Shown piece by piece: positions 27,078 through 35,511 of a stretch of DNA of 64,000 bases. The stretch spans positions 1-64,000 of the forward strand of contig NZ_ACVO01000010.1 of NCBI RefSeq assembly GCF_000175615.1, given 5' to 3'. Source of the DNA: Rothia mucilaginosa ATCC 25296. GTDB lineage: Bacteria > Actinomycetota > Actinomycetes > Actinomycetales > Micrococcaceae. Both the position numbers and the translations under genes were made by a program. Position 1 is the first letter of the stretch, and each line of letters begins with the position of its first letter. Below the pieces are notes generated by a model. That model was given only the letters and a program-made list of their open reading frames with translations. It did not search any database and was not told the DNA's origin.

Positions 27078-27928
27078 TTACTCCTATCGATTTTCTTGCC
27101 GACCTGTTCAACCCGTCTCTGGCGTTCCTTCCGCGCGCCCTGGCGGCAGTGCTGCTCGCGTCGGTGGTGACCGGTGTGGTGGGTTGCCACGTGCTGATGC
27201 GCGGCATGGTCTTCATTGGCGATGCGGTGGCGCACTCGGTGTTCCCGGGTCTTGCGGTAGCGTTCGTGCTGGGCGGCAACCTGGTCATGGGCGGTCTAAC
27301 CGCGGGCGTGGTGACAGCTATTCTGGTGGCTATTTTTAGCCAGAATCAGCGGCTACGCGAGGATTCCGTGATCGGTATTTTCTTCGCGGCGTCCTTTGCG
27401 TTGGGTATTGTGATTATTTCGTTGGCGCCGGGCTATTCGGGGTCGGTGCAGGATTTCTTGTTCGGCTCGATTGTGGGTGTTTCGAATGAGGACATTACCC
27501 AGGCGGCGATTATGGGTGCCGTTATTCTGCTGGTGCTGTGGCTGTTCCACCGCCAGATTGTGACGGTCAGCCTGGACCGTGAGAGTGCCCGCGCGATGGG
27601 CCTGCCGGTGCTTGCCCTGGATATTGTGCTGTACGTTCTGGTGACCATTTCTGTGGTGCTGGGCCTGCAGACACTCGGTAATGTGCTGGTGTTGGCGCTT
27701 CTGGTGATTCCGGCGTCGGCAGCCCGCCTGGCGTGCCGCCGACTGGGGTCGATGATGGTGTTCTCGCCGGTGTTTGGCGGTATCTGCTCGATTGTTGGCC
27801 TGTACCTGTCGTGGGCGTTTAACCTGCCGACTGGTGGCACGATTGTGCTGTCGATGGTGGCGGCTTTTGTGCTGGTGTGGGCGGTGACGGCGGTTCGTTC
27901 GCGAGCGCGTGCCCAGCTGAAGGGCTAA
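27074..27928 (+). CDS. Anchored-repeat ABC transporter permease (ABC-3/ZnuB family)
   Basis: A 284-residue integral membrane protein with about eight helices. It begins 'MITPIDFLADLFNPSLAFLP', with the ABC-3 family hallmark 'MVFIGDAVAHSVFPGLA' and later 'LGLQTLGNVLVLALLVIPASAARL'. The start is a TTG at 27074 that overlaps the ATPase stop codon (TTGA), implying coupled translation. The family imports Zn2+, Mn2+ or Fe2+. It closes the operon and is followed by a strong terminator. Confidence 0.92.
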   Translation: MITPIDFLADLFNPSLAFLPRALAAVLLASVVTGVVGCHVLMRGMVFIGDAVAHSVFPGLAVAFVLGGNLVMGGLTAGVVTAILVAIFSQNQRLREDSVIGIFFAASFALGIVIISLAPGYSGSVQDFLFGSIVGVSNEDITQAAIMGAVILLVLWLFHRQIVTVSLDRESARAMGLPVLALDIVLYVLVTISVVLGLQTLGNVLVLALLVIPASAARLACRRLGSMMVFSPVFGGICSIVGLYLSWAFNLPTGGTIVLSMVAAFVLVWAVTAVRSRARAQLKG

Positions 27929-27986
27929 ACCCAGTTGAAGAGCTAAGCCCAGCTCAACCTCGACTCAATCCAACTTTTCTCGACTA

Positions 27987-28031
27987 AACGCACGAGGCGC
28001 ATCCCTGTTTGGGGGGTGCGCCTCGTGCGTT
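27987..28031 (+). terminator. Terminator of the anchored-repeat ABC operon
   Basis: AACGCACGAGGCGCA pairs with TGCGCCTCGTGCGTT around a short loop, followed by ATTT. From here to 28230 is AT-rich DNA holding the alcohol dehydrogenase promoter; it contains TGAA-TCATG-TTCA near 28060, a possible operator. Confidence 0.85.
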
Positions 28032-28230
28032 ATTTACAGGTATTAAATACCCAAAGTGAATCATGTTCATGTTTAAAGAACTAAAAGATACACTCCGCGT
28101 AATAAAAGCGCATAATTCAACACGTCGGGTTTAATGAAAATACAACCTATCAAATATTTCTTATGGGTTGATACATGTAGTGATAAAGCAGTCACTGCAC
28201 CCTCATTAGAGCTTCAAAGAAGGAGTCATC

Positions 28231-29301
28231 ATGAAGGCATATGTATACCACGGCCCCGACCAGAAGGGCGCCTGGGAGGAAGTCCCGAACCCCACCATTC
28301 TTGAGCCCACGGACGTTATCGCCCGTGTCGACACCACCACCATTTGCGGTACTGACCTGCACATCCTGAAGGGCGACTGCCCCGAGGTGGACCACGGACG
28401 CATCCTGGGCCACGAGGCTGTCGGTACCATTACCGAGGTTGGCTCCGCGGTGACTGACCTGAAGGTCGGCGACCGCATCATCATTCCCGCCGTGACCAGC
28501 TGCGGTAAGTGCTCCTACTGTAAGGCGAACCAGCCTTCGCACTGCCAGACCGTTGGTGGTGTCGGCTGGATTTTCGGTTACATGATTGACGGCACCCAGG
28601 CAGAGTACGTGCGTGTTCCCTACGCAGAGACCTCGGTTCACCTGGTTCCGGAGGGCCTGACCGATGAGGACGTCCTCTTCCTCACCGACGCACTGCCCAC
28701 CGGCTTCGAGATCGGTATTCTGAACGGCAACACCAAGCCCGGCGACACCGTCGCTGTCGTGGGTGCAGGCCCCGTGGGTCTGGGCGCGATTATGACCGCT
28801 AACCTCTGCGGTGCCGGCCGTGTCATCACCGTCGACTTCGACGACAACCGCATGAACAAGGCACTGGAGCTGGGCGCAACCGATAAGGTCAACGCGGGCG
28901 ACCCGGACTTCATCGAGAAGATTAAGGCTCTCTCCCCCGACGGCCTGGGCGTGGACGTGGCAATTGAGGCTGTGGGTGTTCCGCAGACCTTCGAGACCTG
29001 CACCAAGATTGTTCGCCCCTACGGCAACATCGCTAACGCCGGCGTGCACGGCAAGCCCGTTGAGCTGCCCCTGAACACCATGTGGATTTCTAACGTTCGC
29101 ATTAACATGGGTCTGGTCAACTGCAACACCGTCGGTAACCTGCTGAACATGGTCCGCTCGGGTCGCCTGAACGCTAAGGCTATGGCAACCCACCGCTTCA
29201 CCTTCGACCAGTTCGAGGAAGCATACGACCTGTTCACCCACGCTGCCGAGCACAACGTGGTGAAGGTTGTTATCTCCCGTAACCCCGAGGTTGCGGCATA
29301 G
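28231..29301 (+). CDS. Zinc-dependent alcohol dehydrogenase (MDR family)
   Basis: A 356-residue medium-chain dehydrogenase. Catalytic zinc ligands are Cys39 in 'TTICGTDLH' and His in 'ILGHEAVG'. The structural zinc loop is 'CGKCSYCKANQPSHC' with four cysteines. The Rossmann motif is 'VAVVGAGPVGLGA', and 'VDFDDNRMNKALELGA' suggests NAD as cofactor (Asp after the second strand). It interconverts short alcohols and aldehydes; the substrate cannot be set from sequence. AGAAGGAG precedes the ATG. It is monocistronic with an AT-rich upstream region and a terminator-like hairpin downstream. Confidence 0.93.
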   Translation: MKAYVYHGPDQKGAWEEVPNPTILEPTDVIARVDTTTICGTDLHILKGDCPEVDHGRILGHEAVGTITEVGSAVTDLKVGDRIIIPAVTSCGKCSYCKANQPSHCQTVGGVGWIFGYMIDGTQAEYVRVPYAETSVHLVPEGLTDEDVLFLTDALPTGFEIGILNGNTKPGDTVAVVGAGPVGLGAIMTANLCGAGRVITVDFDDNRMNKALELGATDKVNAGDPDFIEKIKALSPDGLGVDVAIEAVGVPQTFETCTKIVRPYGNIANAGVHGKPVELPLNTMWISNVRINMGLVNCNTVGNLLNMVRSGRLNAKAMATHRFTFDQFEEAYDLFTHAAEHNVVKVVISRNPEVAA

Positions 29302-29395
29302 ACAGCGGTAGGCTCATATACCGCTCATACTGAAACCCCAAACTTTTGTTAGGGATTTCGGTGGGATGTCTTCATTACACTGCGAACATCCCCAC

Positions 29396-29444
29396 GATTC
29401 GCCTCCGGGTGGGAGAGGGTAGGTCCCACCCGGAGCGCGAATCG
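29396..29444 (+). terminator. Strong hairpin after the alcohol dehydrogenase gene
   Basis: GATTCGC-CTCCGGGTGGGA pairs with TCCCACCCGGAG-CGCGAATC. It is a long GC-rich stem without a clear T-run, probably the adh terminator. Confidence 0.6.
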
Positions 29445-29578
29445 CCCTCCCCTACCCCGAGATGTAGTTATTTTCTATAGAGACAAGATTTTCTAAAGAT
29501 TCAAGAGATACGCCAGCTCGGGGTTTTCTGTTCCCTCAATCTGTTCTTTGATGGGTTGAGGGGCGGTTCCTCAAGCGT

Positions 29579-29661
29579 GATGCCTCCTCTGCCGGGCGCT
29601 CTGCCGACCCGCTCTTGCGGGTTCTTCTGCCAGGCAACCTCTACTGGTGGAGGGGCGCATC
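29579..29661. ncRNA. Candidate structured RNA element
   Basis: In the gene-free 29302-29806 stretch, GATG-CCTCC (29579...) pairs with GGAGG...CATC at the other end. Inside are a perfect ACCCGCTCTTGCGGGT hairpin and three spaced TCTGCC/GGCAGA motifs, two of which can pair with flanking GGCA/TGCC. A separate small hairpin (CCCTCAA/TTGAGGG) lies just upstream at 29533-29562, and a terminator follows at 29719-29773 that could end a plus-strand transcript. The strand is undecided and no promoter was convincing. It may be an sRNA or only a folded spacer. Confidence 0.3.
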
Positions 29662-29718
29662 ATTTGGCTCTTCTTGGTCGGGCGGTACCTCCGATTCTGC
29701 TCCTCCTTGAAGGGAAAG

Positions 29719-29773
29719 GAAAAGGGTCGCACGCTTACGGTTCAATGGCGATTCGTAGGCTGCGACCCTTTTC
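29719..29773. terminator. Terminator for the minus-strand membrane protein gene
   Basis: GAAAAGGGTCGCA pairs perfectly with TGCGACCCTTTTC around a 29-nt loop, giving a T-rich run on either strand. A second hairpin, GCCCGGA/TCCGGGC at 29778-29800, lies just after the gene's stop. Confidence 0.75.
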
Positions 29774-29806
29774 TCATGCCCGGATTGTGGTGCTCCGGGC
29801 GGCTAT

Positions 29807-31105
29807 TTAGTTTTTGGGCTTCTCAGCGCCGGGTTCCTCACTGGCGGTATCGTGCGGGATGCGGGTGAACGCCTCCGTGGGGTCGTCTGCCCCAGATACG
29901 GCAACTGCGTCGGAGGGTTCGGTGGCGCTTCCGGTGACGGGCTCGGTGGGTGCATCAGCCGGATCCTCGGCAGGCGCGTCAACGGGCACCTCCGCAACGA
30001 TGGGCTCCTCCGAAACAGACGCCTCCGGAGCCTTCTGCGCATCCTCCTGCTTATCCTGAGCCGGAGTCTCTACGGGCTGCCCAGAAACACCCTGCTCAGT
30101 AGCTACCGGCTCACCGTGCGCAGAACCCTTCTGCGCATCCTTGTGCGCGTCCTTATGTTCGAGCGTGTAGATGATGCGCGGTTCCATACGCTCAAAACCG
30201 ATCTTGGAACGCACCCAGTTCACCATCCGGTCGATGCGGTCCTCACCCTCGGTAGTTTCAACAACCCGGTAGTTACGCGGCAGCATCACGCTATCACTGA
30301 GCACGCGCGGGTACTCGTCAATCTCCTGAATACCCGCCATGTACATATTTTCGCGGAACTGCTGGGCGAACTCCTGCTGACCCAAGAACAGCTGGTCGGC
30401 GTAGGTTTTAGCCGCCAGGCGCTCGCTGTAGGCGTCCTTCGAATCGCGGGTGCCCTTCTTAGAGCCGTAAATATCCCAGAAGTAGAAGTACACGTTGTTC
30501 GCGATAATCGCGTAGATAATGCGGTCCTGCAGGTACACGAGGGCACCCACCGCACCGGCACCCACCAGCAGCAGAACCACTGCGATGGGCGGCAGGCTGT
30601 AGCTGGTCCAGTCCACCGGCTGGCCGGTGAAGATACGCACCAGGTAGGCAATGGTTGCCACGATAATCGGCACACCAATGAACACCGCGGCGAGGGGCGT
30701 CCAAATGTACAGCAGGCCGCGCAGAATCAGGCGGTAGTAGCGTACCGAGTCCCCAATGGCGATGGGCGTGGGCTTCACGGAGGAGTGCGCACGCTTCATG
30801 AGCAGGCTGAACACGCGGTTGCTGTCGATGCCGACTTTACGTAGCTTCGATTCGAGGGAGGCACGTTTGAGGAAGACCCGGTAGTTTTCGAGGACGACGC
30901 GCTGGTCGGAGGTGAGGCTCTCCGGGTCGGGTAGCGCACTGATGTCCATGCCAGCTTCGGTCAGTAGCTTGCTCCACAGCTCTAGGCGCGCCAGTTCGGA
31001 GGGTTTTGCCGCCGCCTGCGCCTGGTAGTTCTTGTAGGAAATGAAGATGGTGCTGGCACCAATCAGTAGCGTAATGAAGGGTGCTATCCAGTCTTTGAGT
31101 CCCAT
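29807..31105 (-). CDS. Membrane protein of unknown function with acidic tail
   Basis: A 432-residue protein, excellent RBS (AAGGAGG) before the ATG. Residues ~7-24 form a membrane helix. A helical cytoplasmic segment of ~100 residues follows, then two long membrane helices around residues 130-200 ('LAAVFIGVPIIVATIAYLV', 'PPIAVVLLLVGAGAVGALVYL'). A second soluble region ends in a long acidic, Pro/Ala/Glu-rich tail (about 310-432) that is probably disordered. No family was recognised. It sits alone between two terminators. The layout could suit a scaffold or sensor, but no function can be assigned. Confidence 0.75.
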   Translation of the reverse strand: MGLKDWIAPFITLLIGASTIFISYKNYQAQAAAKPSELARLELWSKLLTEAGMDISALPDPESLTSDQRVVLENYRVFLKRASLESKLRKVGIDSNRVFSLLMKRAHSSVKPTPIAIGDSVRYYRLILRGLLYIWTPLAAVFIGVPIIVATIAYLVRIFTGQPVDWTSYSLPPIAVVLLLVGAGAVGALVYLQDRIIYAIIANNVYFYFWDIYGSKKGTRDSKDAYSERLAAKTYADQLFLGQQEFAQQFRENMYMAGIQEIDEYPRVLSDSVMLPRNYRVVETTEGEDRIDRMVNWVRSKIGFERMEPRIIYTLEHKDAHKDAQKGSAHGEPVATEQGVSGQPVETPAQDKQEDAQKAPEASVSEEPIVAEVPVDAPAEDPADAPTEPVTGSATEPSDAVAVSGADDPTEAFTRIPHDTASEEPGAEKPKN

Positions 31106-31274
31106 GGTGGCGTTCCTCCTTGAGTTGTGTGGAGCCGCTGGTTCCTCGGTCTTTTCAGCGCGTCTTTTCAGGACGTCTTTTTGGGGCGTCCTTTGCGGGC
31201 GCGAGCCCGCTGTTTTTACCGTACCACCGGCACCTGTGCTGAACCTTTAAATGCGCAGGTGGGTGCGTAAATTA

Positions 31275-31318
31275 AGCCCCGCCTCCCGATGCTGCGGTAG
31301 CGTCAGGAGGCGGGGCTC
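31275..31318 (-). terminator. Terminator of the DHA2 efflux gene
   Basis: AGCCCCGCCTCC and GGAGGCGGGGCT form a perfect 12-bp stem directly after the efflux gene on the minus strand. Confidence 0.85.
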
Positions 31319-31330
31319 ATGTATTCCGAA

Positions 31331-32896
31331 TTAGTGTTCTGCGGGCTTCATTTCGCGCGGTGCCTTACGAATCATGAGGTAGCTGATGACAGCCATAACA
31401 CCCATGAGCACGGCGCTGAATGCGGAGCTCAGCACCACGCCCGAGTCGAAGGCAGCGAATGCGGAGGAGAGCAGCTGGTTCGCCTGCTCGCCACCTACAT
31501 GGCTGGCGACGGACACGGCACCGCCGAGGGTTTCGTGGGCGTGGTCGGCGAGAGTCTCATCCAGGCCGTCGGGTACAACCACATTTGCGCGGTAGACGGC
31601 GGTGAGCATGCCACCAATGATGACGGTGCCGAGCACCGCACCCGTCTCGTAGGAGGTCTCCGAGATCGCGGATGCCGCACCAGCCTTACGCGGCGGCACG
31701 CTGGAGAGCATCAGGTCGTTCGAAATGGTCTGCGCAATACCGATGCCGGTACCGAGCACAATGAAGATCAGGATAATCACCAAGTCGTTGTGCGCACCCA
31801 GGAAGGCGAGCACCGCGAACGCGGCAGCGTTGAGCGCCAGACCGAAGGACACCACCTGCGCCGGGTGGAAGTGCACCGCCACGCGCGCAATCACCAGACC
31901 GGCGATAATGGTCGCCAGAGTACCGGGAATCAGCAGCATACCGGCGTACATGGGCGGCAGGCCGGAGACCAGTTGCAGGTGCTGTGAGGCGAAGTAGATG
32001 AAGCCAACGTCCACCATCATCGAGATGAGGTTTGCGGTAATCGCACCGGTGAACACGGTGTTGCGGAAGAGGCGCACGTCCAGCATGGGCTGAATATCGT
32101 TCTTCTCGCGGTTGAGCTGACGCAGCACGAACAGGACGATGAAGCACAGGCCGGCAAGGATGGTGCTAATAGCCACTGCATCGAAACCGGTTTCGGAGGT
32201 GTGAGTCAGGCCGAAGGTAATGCCGGTCATACCGGTCATAATCAGCAGGATGCTCAGCGGATCCACCGGGCTGGGGTGTGGGTCCTTCGACTCGGGCACC
32301 ATGATCGGGGCAAGAATCAGCAGAGGAATCAGAATCGGCACAGCGAGCAGGAACACCGAACCCCAGTCGAAGTGCTCCAGCAGGAAGCCACCCACAATCG
32401 GACCCAGCGCCGCACCGGCGGAGAAGCCCGAAGCCCACACGGCAATAGCGATGCGGCGCTCGGTTGCGTCCACAAAGATATTGCGGATAATCGACAGGGT
32501 TGCCGGCATGAGCATCGCACCGAAAATACCGAGCAAGGCACGGGCAACCACGAGCATCAGCGCGGAGGGAGCGAATGCCGCGAGCGCAGAGATTGCCGCG
32601 AAGCCGGTCGAACCGATGAGCAGTAGCTTGCGGCGGCCGATACGGTCACCGATAGCGCCCATGGGCACGAGCAGGGCGGAGAGCACCAGCGGGTAGGAGT
32701 CAACGATCCACAGCTGCTCCGCGGAGGAGGGGCTCAGCGCCTTAGCGATTGCGGGCACCGCGAAGGCAAGCACCGTGTTGTCGATAGAGACCAGGAGCAC
32801 CGGGAGCATGAGCACGCCGAGTGCCGCCCAGCGTTTGGTCTTCTGGTCGGGGGCGTGAATGGGCAGAGCCGTGGTGTGCGGATTGTGATTCGTCAT
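31331..32896 (-). CDS. DHA2-family (14-helix) multidrug efflux transporter
   Basis: A 521-residue MFS protein of the EmrB/QacA/SmvA subfamily. It shows 'SIDNTVLAFAVPAIAKAL' in helix 1 (motif D1 region with Asp), 'GAIGDRIGRRKLLLIGS' (motif A), and 'ASGFSAGAALGPIVGGFL' (antiporter motif C), with about 14 hydrophobic segments. Such pumps expel cationic drugs and biocides with proton exchange. It is divergent from a TetR gene, and its promoter (TTGAAA-17-TATAGT, minus strand, 33076-33048) is covered by a perfect palindrome, so it is very probably repressed by that regulator. The RBS is weak. Confidence 0.92.
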   Translation of the reverse strand: MTNHNPHTTALPIHAPDQKTKRWAALGVLMLPVLLVSIDNTVLAFAVPAIAKALSPSSAEQLWIVDSYPLVLSALLVPMGAIGDRIGRRKLLLIGSTGFAAISALAAFAPSALMLVVARALLGIFGAMLMPATLSIIRNIFVDATERRIAIAVWASGFSAGAALGPIVGGFLLEHFDWGSVFLLAVPILIPLLILAPIMVPESKDPHPSPVDPLSILLIMTGMTGITFGLTHTSETGFDAVAISTILAGLCFIVLFVLRQLNREKNDIQPMLDVRLFRNTVFTGAITANLISMMVDVGFIYFASQHLQLVSGLPPMYAGMLLIPGTLATIIAGLVIARVAVHFHPAQVVSFGLALNAAAFAVLAFLGAHNDLVIILIFIVLGTGIGIAQTISNDLMLSSVPPRKAGAASAISETSYETGAVLGTVIIGGMLTAVYRANVVVPDGLDETLADHAHETLGGAVSVASHVGGEQANQLLSSAFAAFDSGVVLSSAFSAVLMGVMAVISYLMIRKAPREMKPAEH

Positions 32897-33046
32897 GGGT
32901 TGTTTTCGTGCGTCTATAAGGTATCGGCTGATGCGGCGGACGCGGCGGCATCAGCTCGGCCTATCTTTTGGACTAGGTCTTTTAGTGAGGTTTTCGGGGC
33001 TTACCCGGAGTTTTTAGGGGTCCGGGCGGGTCCACAAACGAAGATT

Positions 33047-33076
33047 AACTATACCAACTGGACGGTATAGTTTCAA
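33047..33076. promoter_or_regulatory. TetR operator overlapping divergent promoters
   Basis: AACTATACC (33047-33055) and GGTATAGTT (33064-33072) form a perfect 9-bp inverted repeat with an 8-bp centre. On the minus strand TTGAAA (33076-33071) and TATAGT (33053-33048), 17 bp apart, form a strong promoter for the efflux gene. On the plus strand another TATAGT (33066-33071) is a likely -10 for the tetR gene. A repressor bound here would block both. Confidence 0.85.
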
Positions 33077-33094
33077 GCGGTTAAACTGGTACAC

Positions 33095-33673
33095 ATGACC
33101 ACCCCCAACCACCGAAAACAACGCGCCAACAACTCCCGCGAACACATCCTCGACACCTACGTCGACCTGCTGATTCGCTCGGGAGAACGCGCCGCAACCC
33201 TCGACGCCGTCGCCACCGCCGCCAAGGTTTCCAAGGGCGGGCTACTCTACCACTTCTCATCCAAGAAGGCGCTCCTTGAAGCGCTCGCAGAACGCACCCT
33301 CACCCTGGCTGAAGAGGACTTCGCGGCAATGGAGCAGGCACCCGAGGGGGCAAGCGCCTACTACATCAATTCCTCCACGCCGGATAACACCCCGTTCGAC
33401 CGTGCCCTCATTGCCCTCAGCCGCCTGGCGCAGAACAATAATGAGCTCGCCCAGCAGACCATGAGTCGCGTACAGGATGGCTGGCATGCGCTCGTTCTCG
33501 CTGAGCTGGGTGATGAACAGATTGCCCGCACCGTGTTGCTTTTGGGCGACGGCATGTACTACAACGCGGCGTTCGGAGGTGACTCCGCCAGCCCGCAGAG
33601 GGCTGCAGCCATCGCGGCAGACCGAGCGGCGCTGGAATGCGCCCTGCATGTCCTTAAGGCGGCGACTCGTTAG
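33095..33673 (+). CDS. TetR-family transcriptional repressor
   Basis: A 192-residue protein. The N-terminal helix-turn-helix reads 'REHILDTYVDLLIRSGERAATLDAVATAAKVSKGGLLYHFSSKKALLEAL', classic TetR. The C-terminal ligand domain is of the TetR_C_33-like type (unassigned). It is divergent from the DHA2 pump and only 22 bp from the end of a perfect palindrome, so it most likely controls the pump and itself, with drugs as inducers. The ATG has no strong RBS. Confidence 0.9.
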   Translation: MTTPNHRKQRANNSREHILDTYVDLLIRSGERAATLDAVATAAKVSKGGLLYHFSSKKALLEALAERTLTLAEEDFAAMEQAPEGASAYYINSSTPDNTPFDRALIALSRLAQNNNELAQQTMSRVQDGWHALVLAELGDEQIARTVLLLGDGMYYNAAFGGDSASPQRAAAIAADRAALECALHVLKAATR

Positions 33674-33810
33674 ACCACAAAAACCACCCAACACAGCGGT
33701 TAAAGCCACAAGCTAAAACCGTTGCCTCACACCCTATTCTTCAGCGCCGGCGAGCACCCGGGGCTTAAACTGGAAGGGTACGTATCTACTCTTCAACCTA
33801 AGGAGTTCCG

Positions 33811-34131
33811 ATGATTTTCATTGCTGTAAAGTTCCCCGTCAAGCCCGAATACGCCGACCAGTGGATTGAGAAGACCCGCGCTTTCACCGAGGCAACCCGC
33901 GCCGAGGAAGGCAACAAGTTCTTCGAGTGGTCCCGCAGCATCGAGGACCCGAACGAGTTCGTTCTGCTCGAGGCTTTCAACGACGACGCAGCTGGCCCGC
34001 ACGTGAACTCTGACCACTTCCAGCAGGCTCTGAAGGACATGCGCCCCATGCTGACCGCAACCCCGAAGATTGTTTCTCGCCTGGTTGACGGCGACGGCTG
34101 GGACGCTATGGGCGAGCTACAGATCGACTAG
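33811..34131 (+). CDS. Small ABM-domain monooxygenase (YgiN-like)
   Basis: A 106-residue protein with the dimeric alpha/beta barrel pattern of antibiotic biosynthesis monooxygenase domains: 'IAVKFPVKPEYADQWIEKTRAFTEATRAEEGNKFFEWSRS', 'EFVLLEAFNDDAAGPHVNSDHFQQAL'. Relatives include YgiN quinol monooxygenase and LsrG. The substrate is unknown. AAGGAG lies upstream of the ATG. It is a single gene ended by a long hairpin. Confidence 0.85.
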   Translation: MIFIAVKFPVKPEYADQWIEKTRAFTEATRAEEGNKFFEWSRSIEDPNEFVLLEAFNDDAAGPHVNSDHFQQALKDMRPMLTATPKIVSRLVDGDGWDAMGELQID

Positions 34132-34184
34132 TCTGCACCCCTACTCTGCATCTAAAATTGCATAGTTAGATGTTGCATAAGTAG

Positions 34185-34242
34185 ACGCCAAAGCGCCTCT
34201 CCTGCCTGTTCTATTGGACAGGTAGGAGGGGTGCTTTGGCGT
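34185..34242 (+). terminator. Long terminator after the monooxygenase gene
   Basis: ACGCCAAAGC...GCTTTGGCGT as outer arm with CCTCTCCTGCCTGT / ACAGGTAGGAGGGG inside gives a stem of more than 20 bp. Confidence 0.8.
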
Positions 34243-34392
34243 GTCCGGTACCTGAACTTTTCCCCTTGATACGACGCGGATGGTACCGGTTTTCGACTCA
34301 GCGAGTGCCTTGCGTGCATTTTTACCCTATTAACCCCTTAAAATGGATAGAGTATGCACACCTATCGATACCCATTCGCACAGGAGGCTTGA

Positions 34393-35205
34393 ATGAGCAT
34401 CGCATCCCAGCCTCTTCCCGGCGCAGTCGCCGCTGAAGAGCACAACGACGTGGACCACACCTCTGTATCCCTCGCCGTATCGACCGTTATTCTGGCACTG
34501 CGCCCCAAGGAAAACGAAATCCACCCGACCCTGTGGCTGCCGCTGGTTCGCCGCCTCCGCGAGCCCTATAAGGGCCAGTGGGCGCTGCCCGGCGGTCCGC
34601 TCAACCCGAATCTTTCCCTCGAAGAGGCAGCGGCTTCGACCCTGAAGCGCGCAACCAACCTGCAGCCCGGCTACCTGGAGCAGCTCTACGCATTCGGCGA
34701 CGTTCTGCGCACCCCCGAGGCGCGTGCCGCCCGCGTTGTGGGCGAGCCTGAACCGGCACCCGGTACTGATCACGAGCGCGTGGTTTCCGTGGTGTACTGG
34801 GCGTCGATTCCCGCCACCGAGGTCGCGAACACTCGCGTGCACGAGAACATCCGCTGGTTCCCGGTGGATGAGCTGCCCGAGCTCGCCTTCGACCACAACG
34901 AAATCATTGAGTACGCGCTCTACCGCCTGCAGAACAAGGTGGAGTACTCGCGTATTGCGCACTCTTTCTTGGGTGAAGAGTTCACCCTGGCGCAGCTGCG
35001 TGAGGTGTACGAGGCGATTCTGGGTCGCACCCTGGATCCGGCGAACTTCCGCCGCCAGATTGCGGCGTCGAAGTCGATTATTGACACCGGCCGCCGCGTG
35101 GAGGGCACCCGTCACCGCCCGCCGCGCCTGTACCGTTACAACGACGCTCAGGCGTACGCGGATGCGGGCCCGCTGGGTATGTACCGTGAACGCCACGAAG
35201 CGTAA
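34393..35205 (+). CDS. NrtR-like regulator (degenerate Nudix domain plus winged helix)
   Basis: A 270-residue protein. Residues ~20-160 form a Nudix fold ('LWLPLVRRLREPYKGQWALPGGPLNPNLSLEEAAASTLKRAT'). The catalytic REUXEE box is not conserved, so it is probably not a hydrolase. Residues ~185-260 ('FTLAQLREVYEAILGRTLDPANFRRQIAASKSIIDTGRR') match the winged helix of NrtR, which represses NAD-biosynthesis genes and senses ADP-ribose. No NAD gene is in the window, so its targets lie elsewhere. A strong AGGAGG precedes the ATG. Confidence 0.82.
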   Translation: MSIASQPLPGAVAAEEHNDVDHTSVSLAVSTVILALRPKENEIHPTLWLPLVRRLREPYKGQWALPGGPLNPNLSLEEAAASTLKRATNLQPGYLEQLYAFGDVLRTPEARAARVVGEPEPAPGTDHERVVSVVYWASIPATEVANTRVHENIRWFPVDELPELAFDHNEIIEYALYRLQNKVEYSRIAHSFLGEEFTLAQLREVYEAILGRTLDPANFRRQIAASKSIIDTGRRVEGTRHRPPRLYRYNDAQAYADAGPLGMYRERHEA

Positions 35206-35246
35206 TAGCGTTTCGCGTGTTGTACGCGCGCAGATTTAATGCTTAA

Positions 35247-35285
35247 AAGGAGGGGCGGCACCGATTGGTGTCGCCCCTCTTTTTG
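35247..35285 (+). terminator. Terminator after the NrtR-like gene
   Basis: AGGGGCG-CACC / GGTG-CGCCCCT stem, then CTTTTT. Confidence 0.85.
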
Positions 35286-35335
35286 CGTTCTCTAAGGGGT
35301 ATCGGCACTTGTCAGGCGGTTTTGCGGGAGGGTAT

Positions 35336-35365
35336 TTGACTCAGTACCCGCACGCTCCCTATGCT
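35336..35365 (+). promoter_or_regulatory. Promoter of ABC-F gene 1 leader
   Basis: TTGACT, 18 bp, TATGCT. The same pair with the same spacing precedes the second ABC-F gene. Transcription would start near 35373, some 350 nt before the ABC-F start codon. Confidence 0.7.
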
Positions 35366-35493
35366 GGAGCCATCAGCTCTCTATCCATACTGCCCCGCCG
35401 TGGGGGTAACCTAAGGGGCTGAACGCAATGTTTGACCGAAGCCGCCCAAGGCGCGACCGGGGCGGTATTCGGAATCTAGGAGGCATCAAAGAA

Positions 35494-35511
35494 ATGACCC
35501 ACCGAGCATAA
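35494..35511 (+). CDS. Leader peptide MTHRA in the ABC-F 1 attenuator
   Basis: A five-codon frame, ATG ACC CAC CGA GCA TAA, sits 10 nt after a perfect AGGAGG (35478-35483). The frame, its RBS and the flanking DNA are part of an 80-nt block identical to the leader of the second ABC-F gene (37664-37743). Short leader peptides that stall ribosomes in the presence of antibiotics control many ABC-F and rRNA-methylase genes. Its last codons contain CCGAGC, complementary to the 3' arm of the downstream terminator, and GCCCGG just after its stop is complementary to the 5' arm. A longer in-frame start at 35428 exists only in this copy. Confidence 0.65.
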   Translation: MTHRA

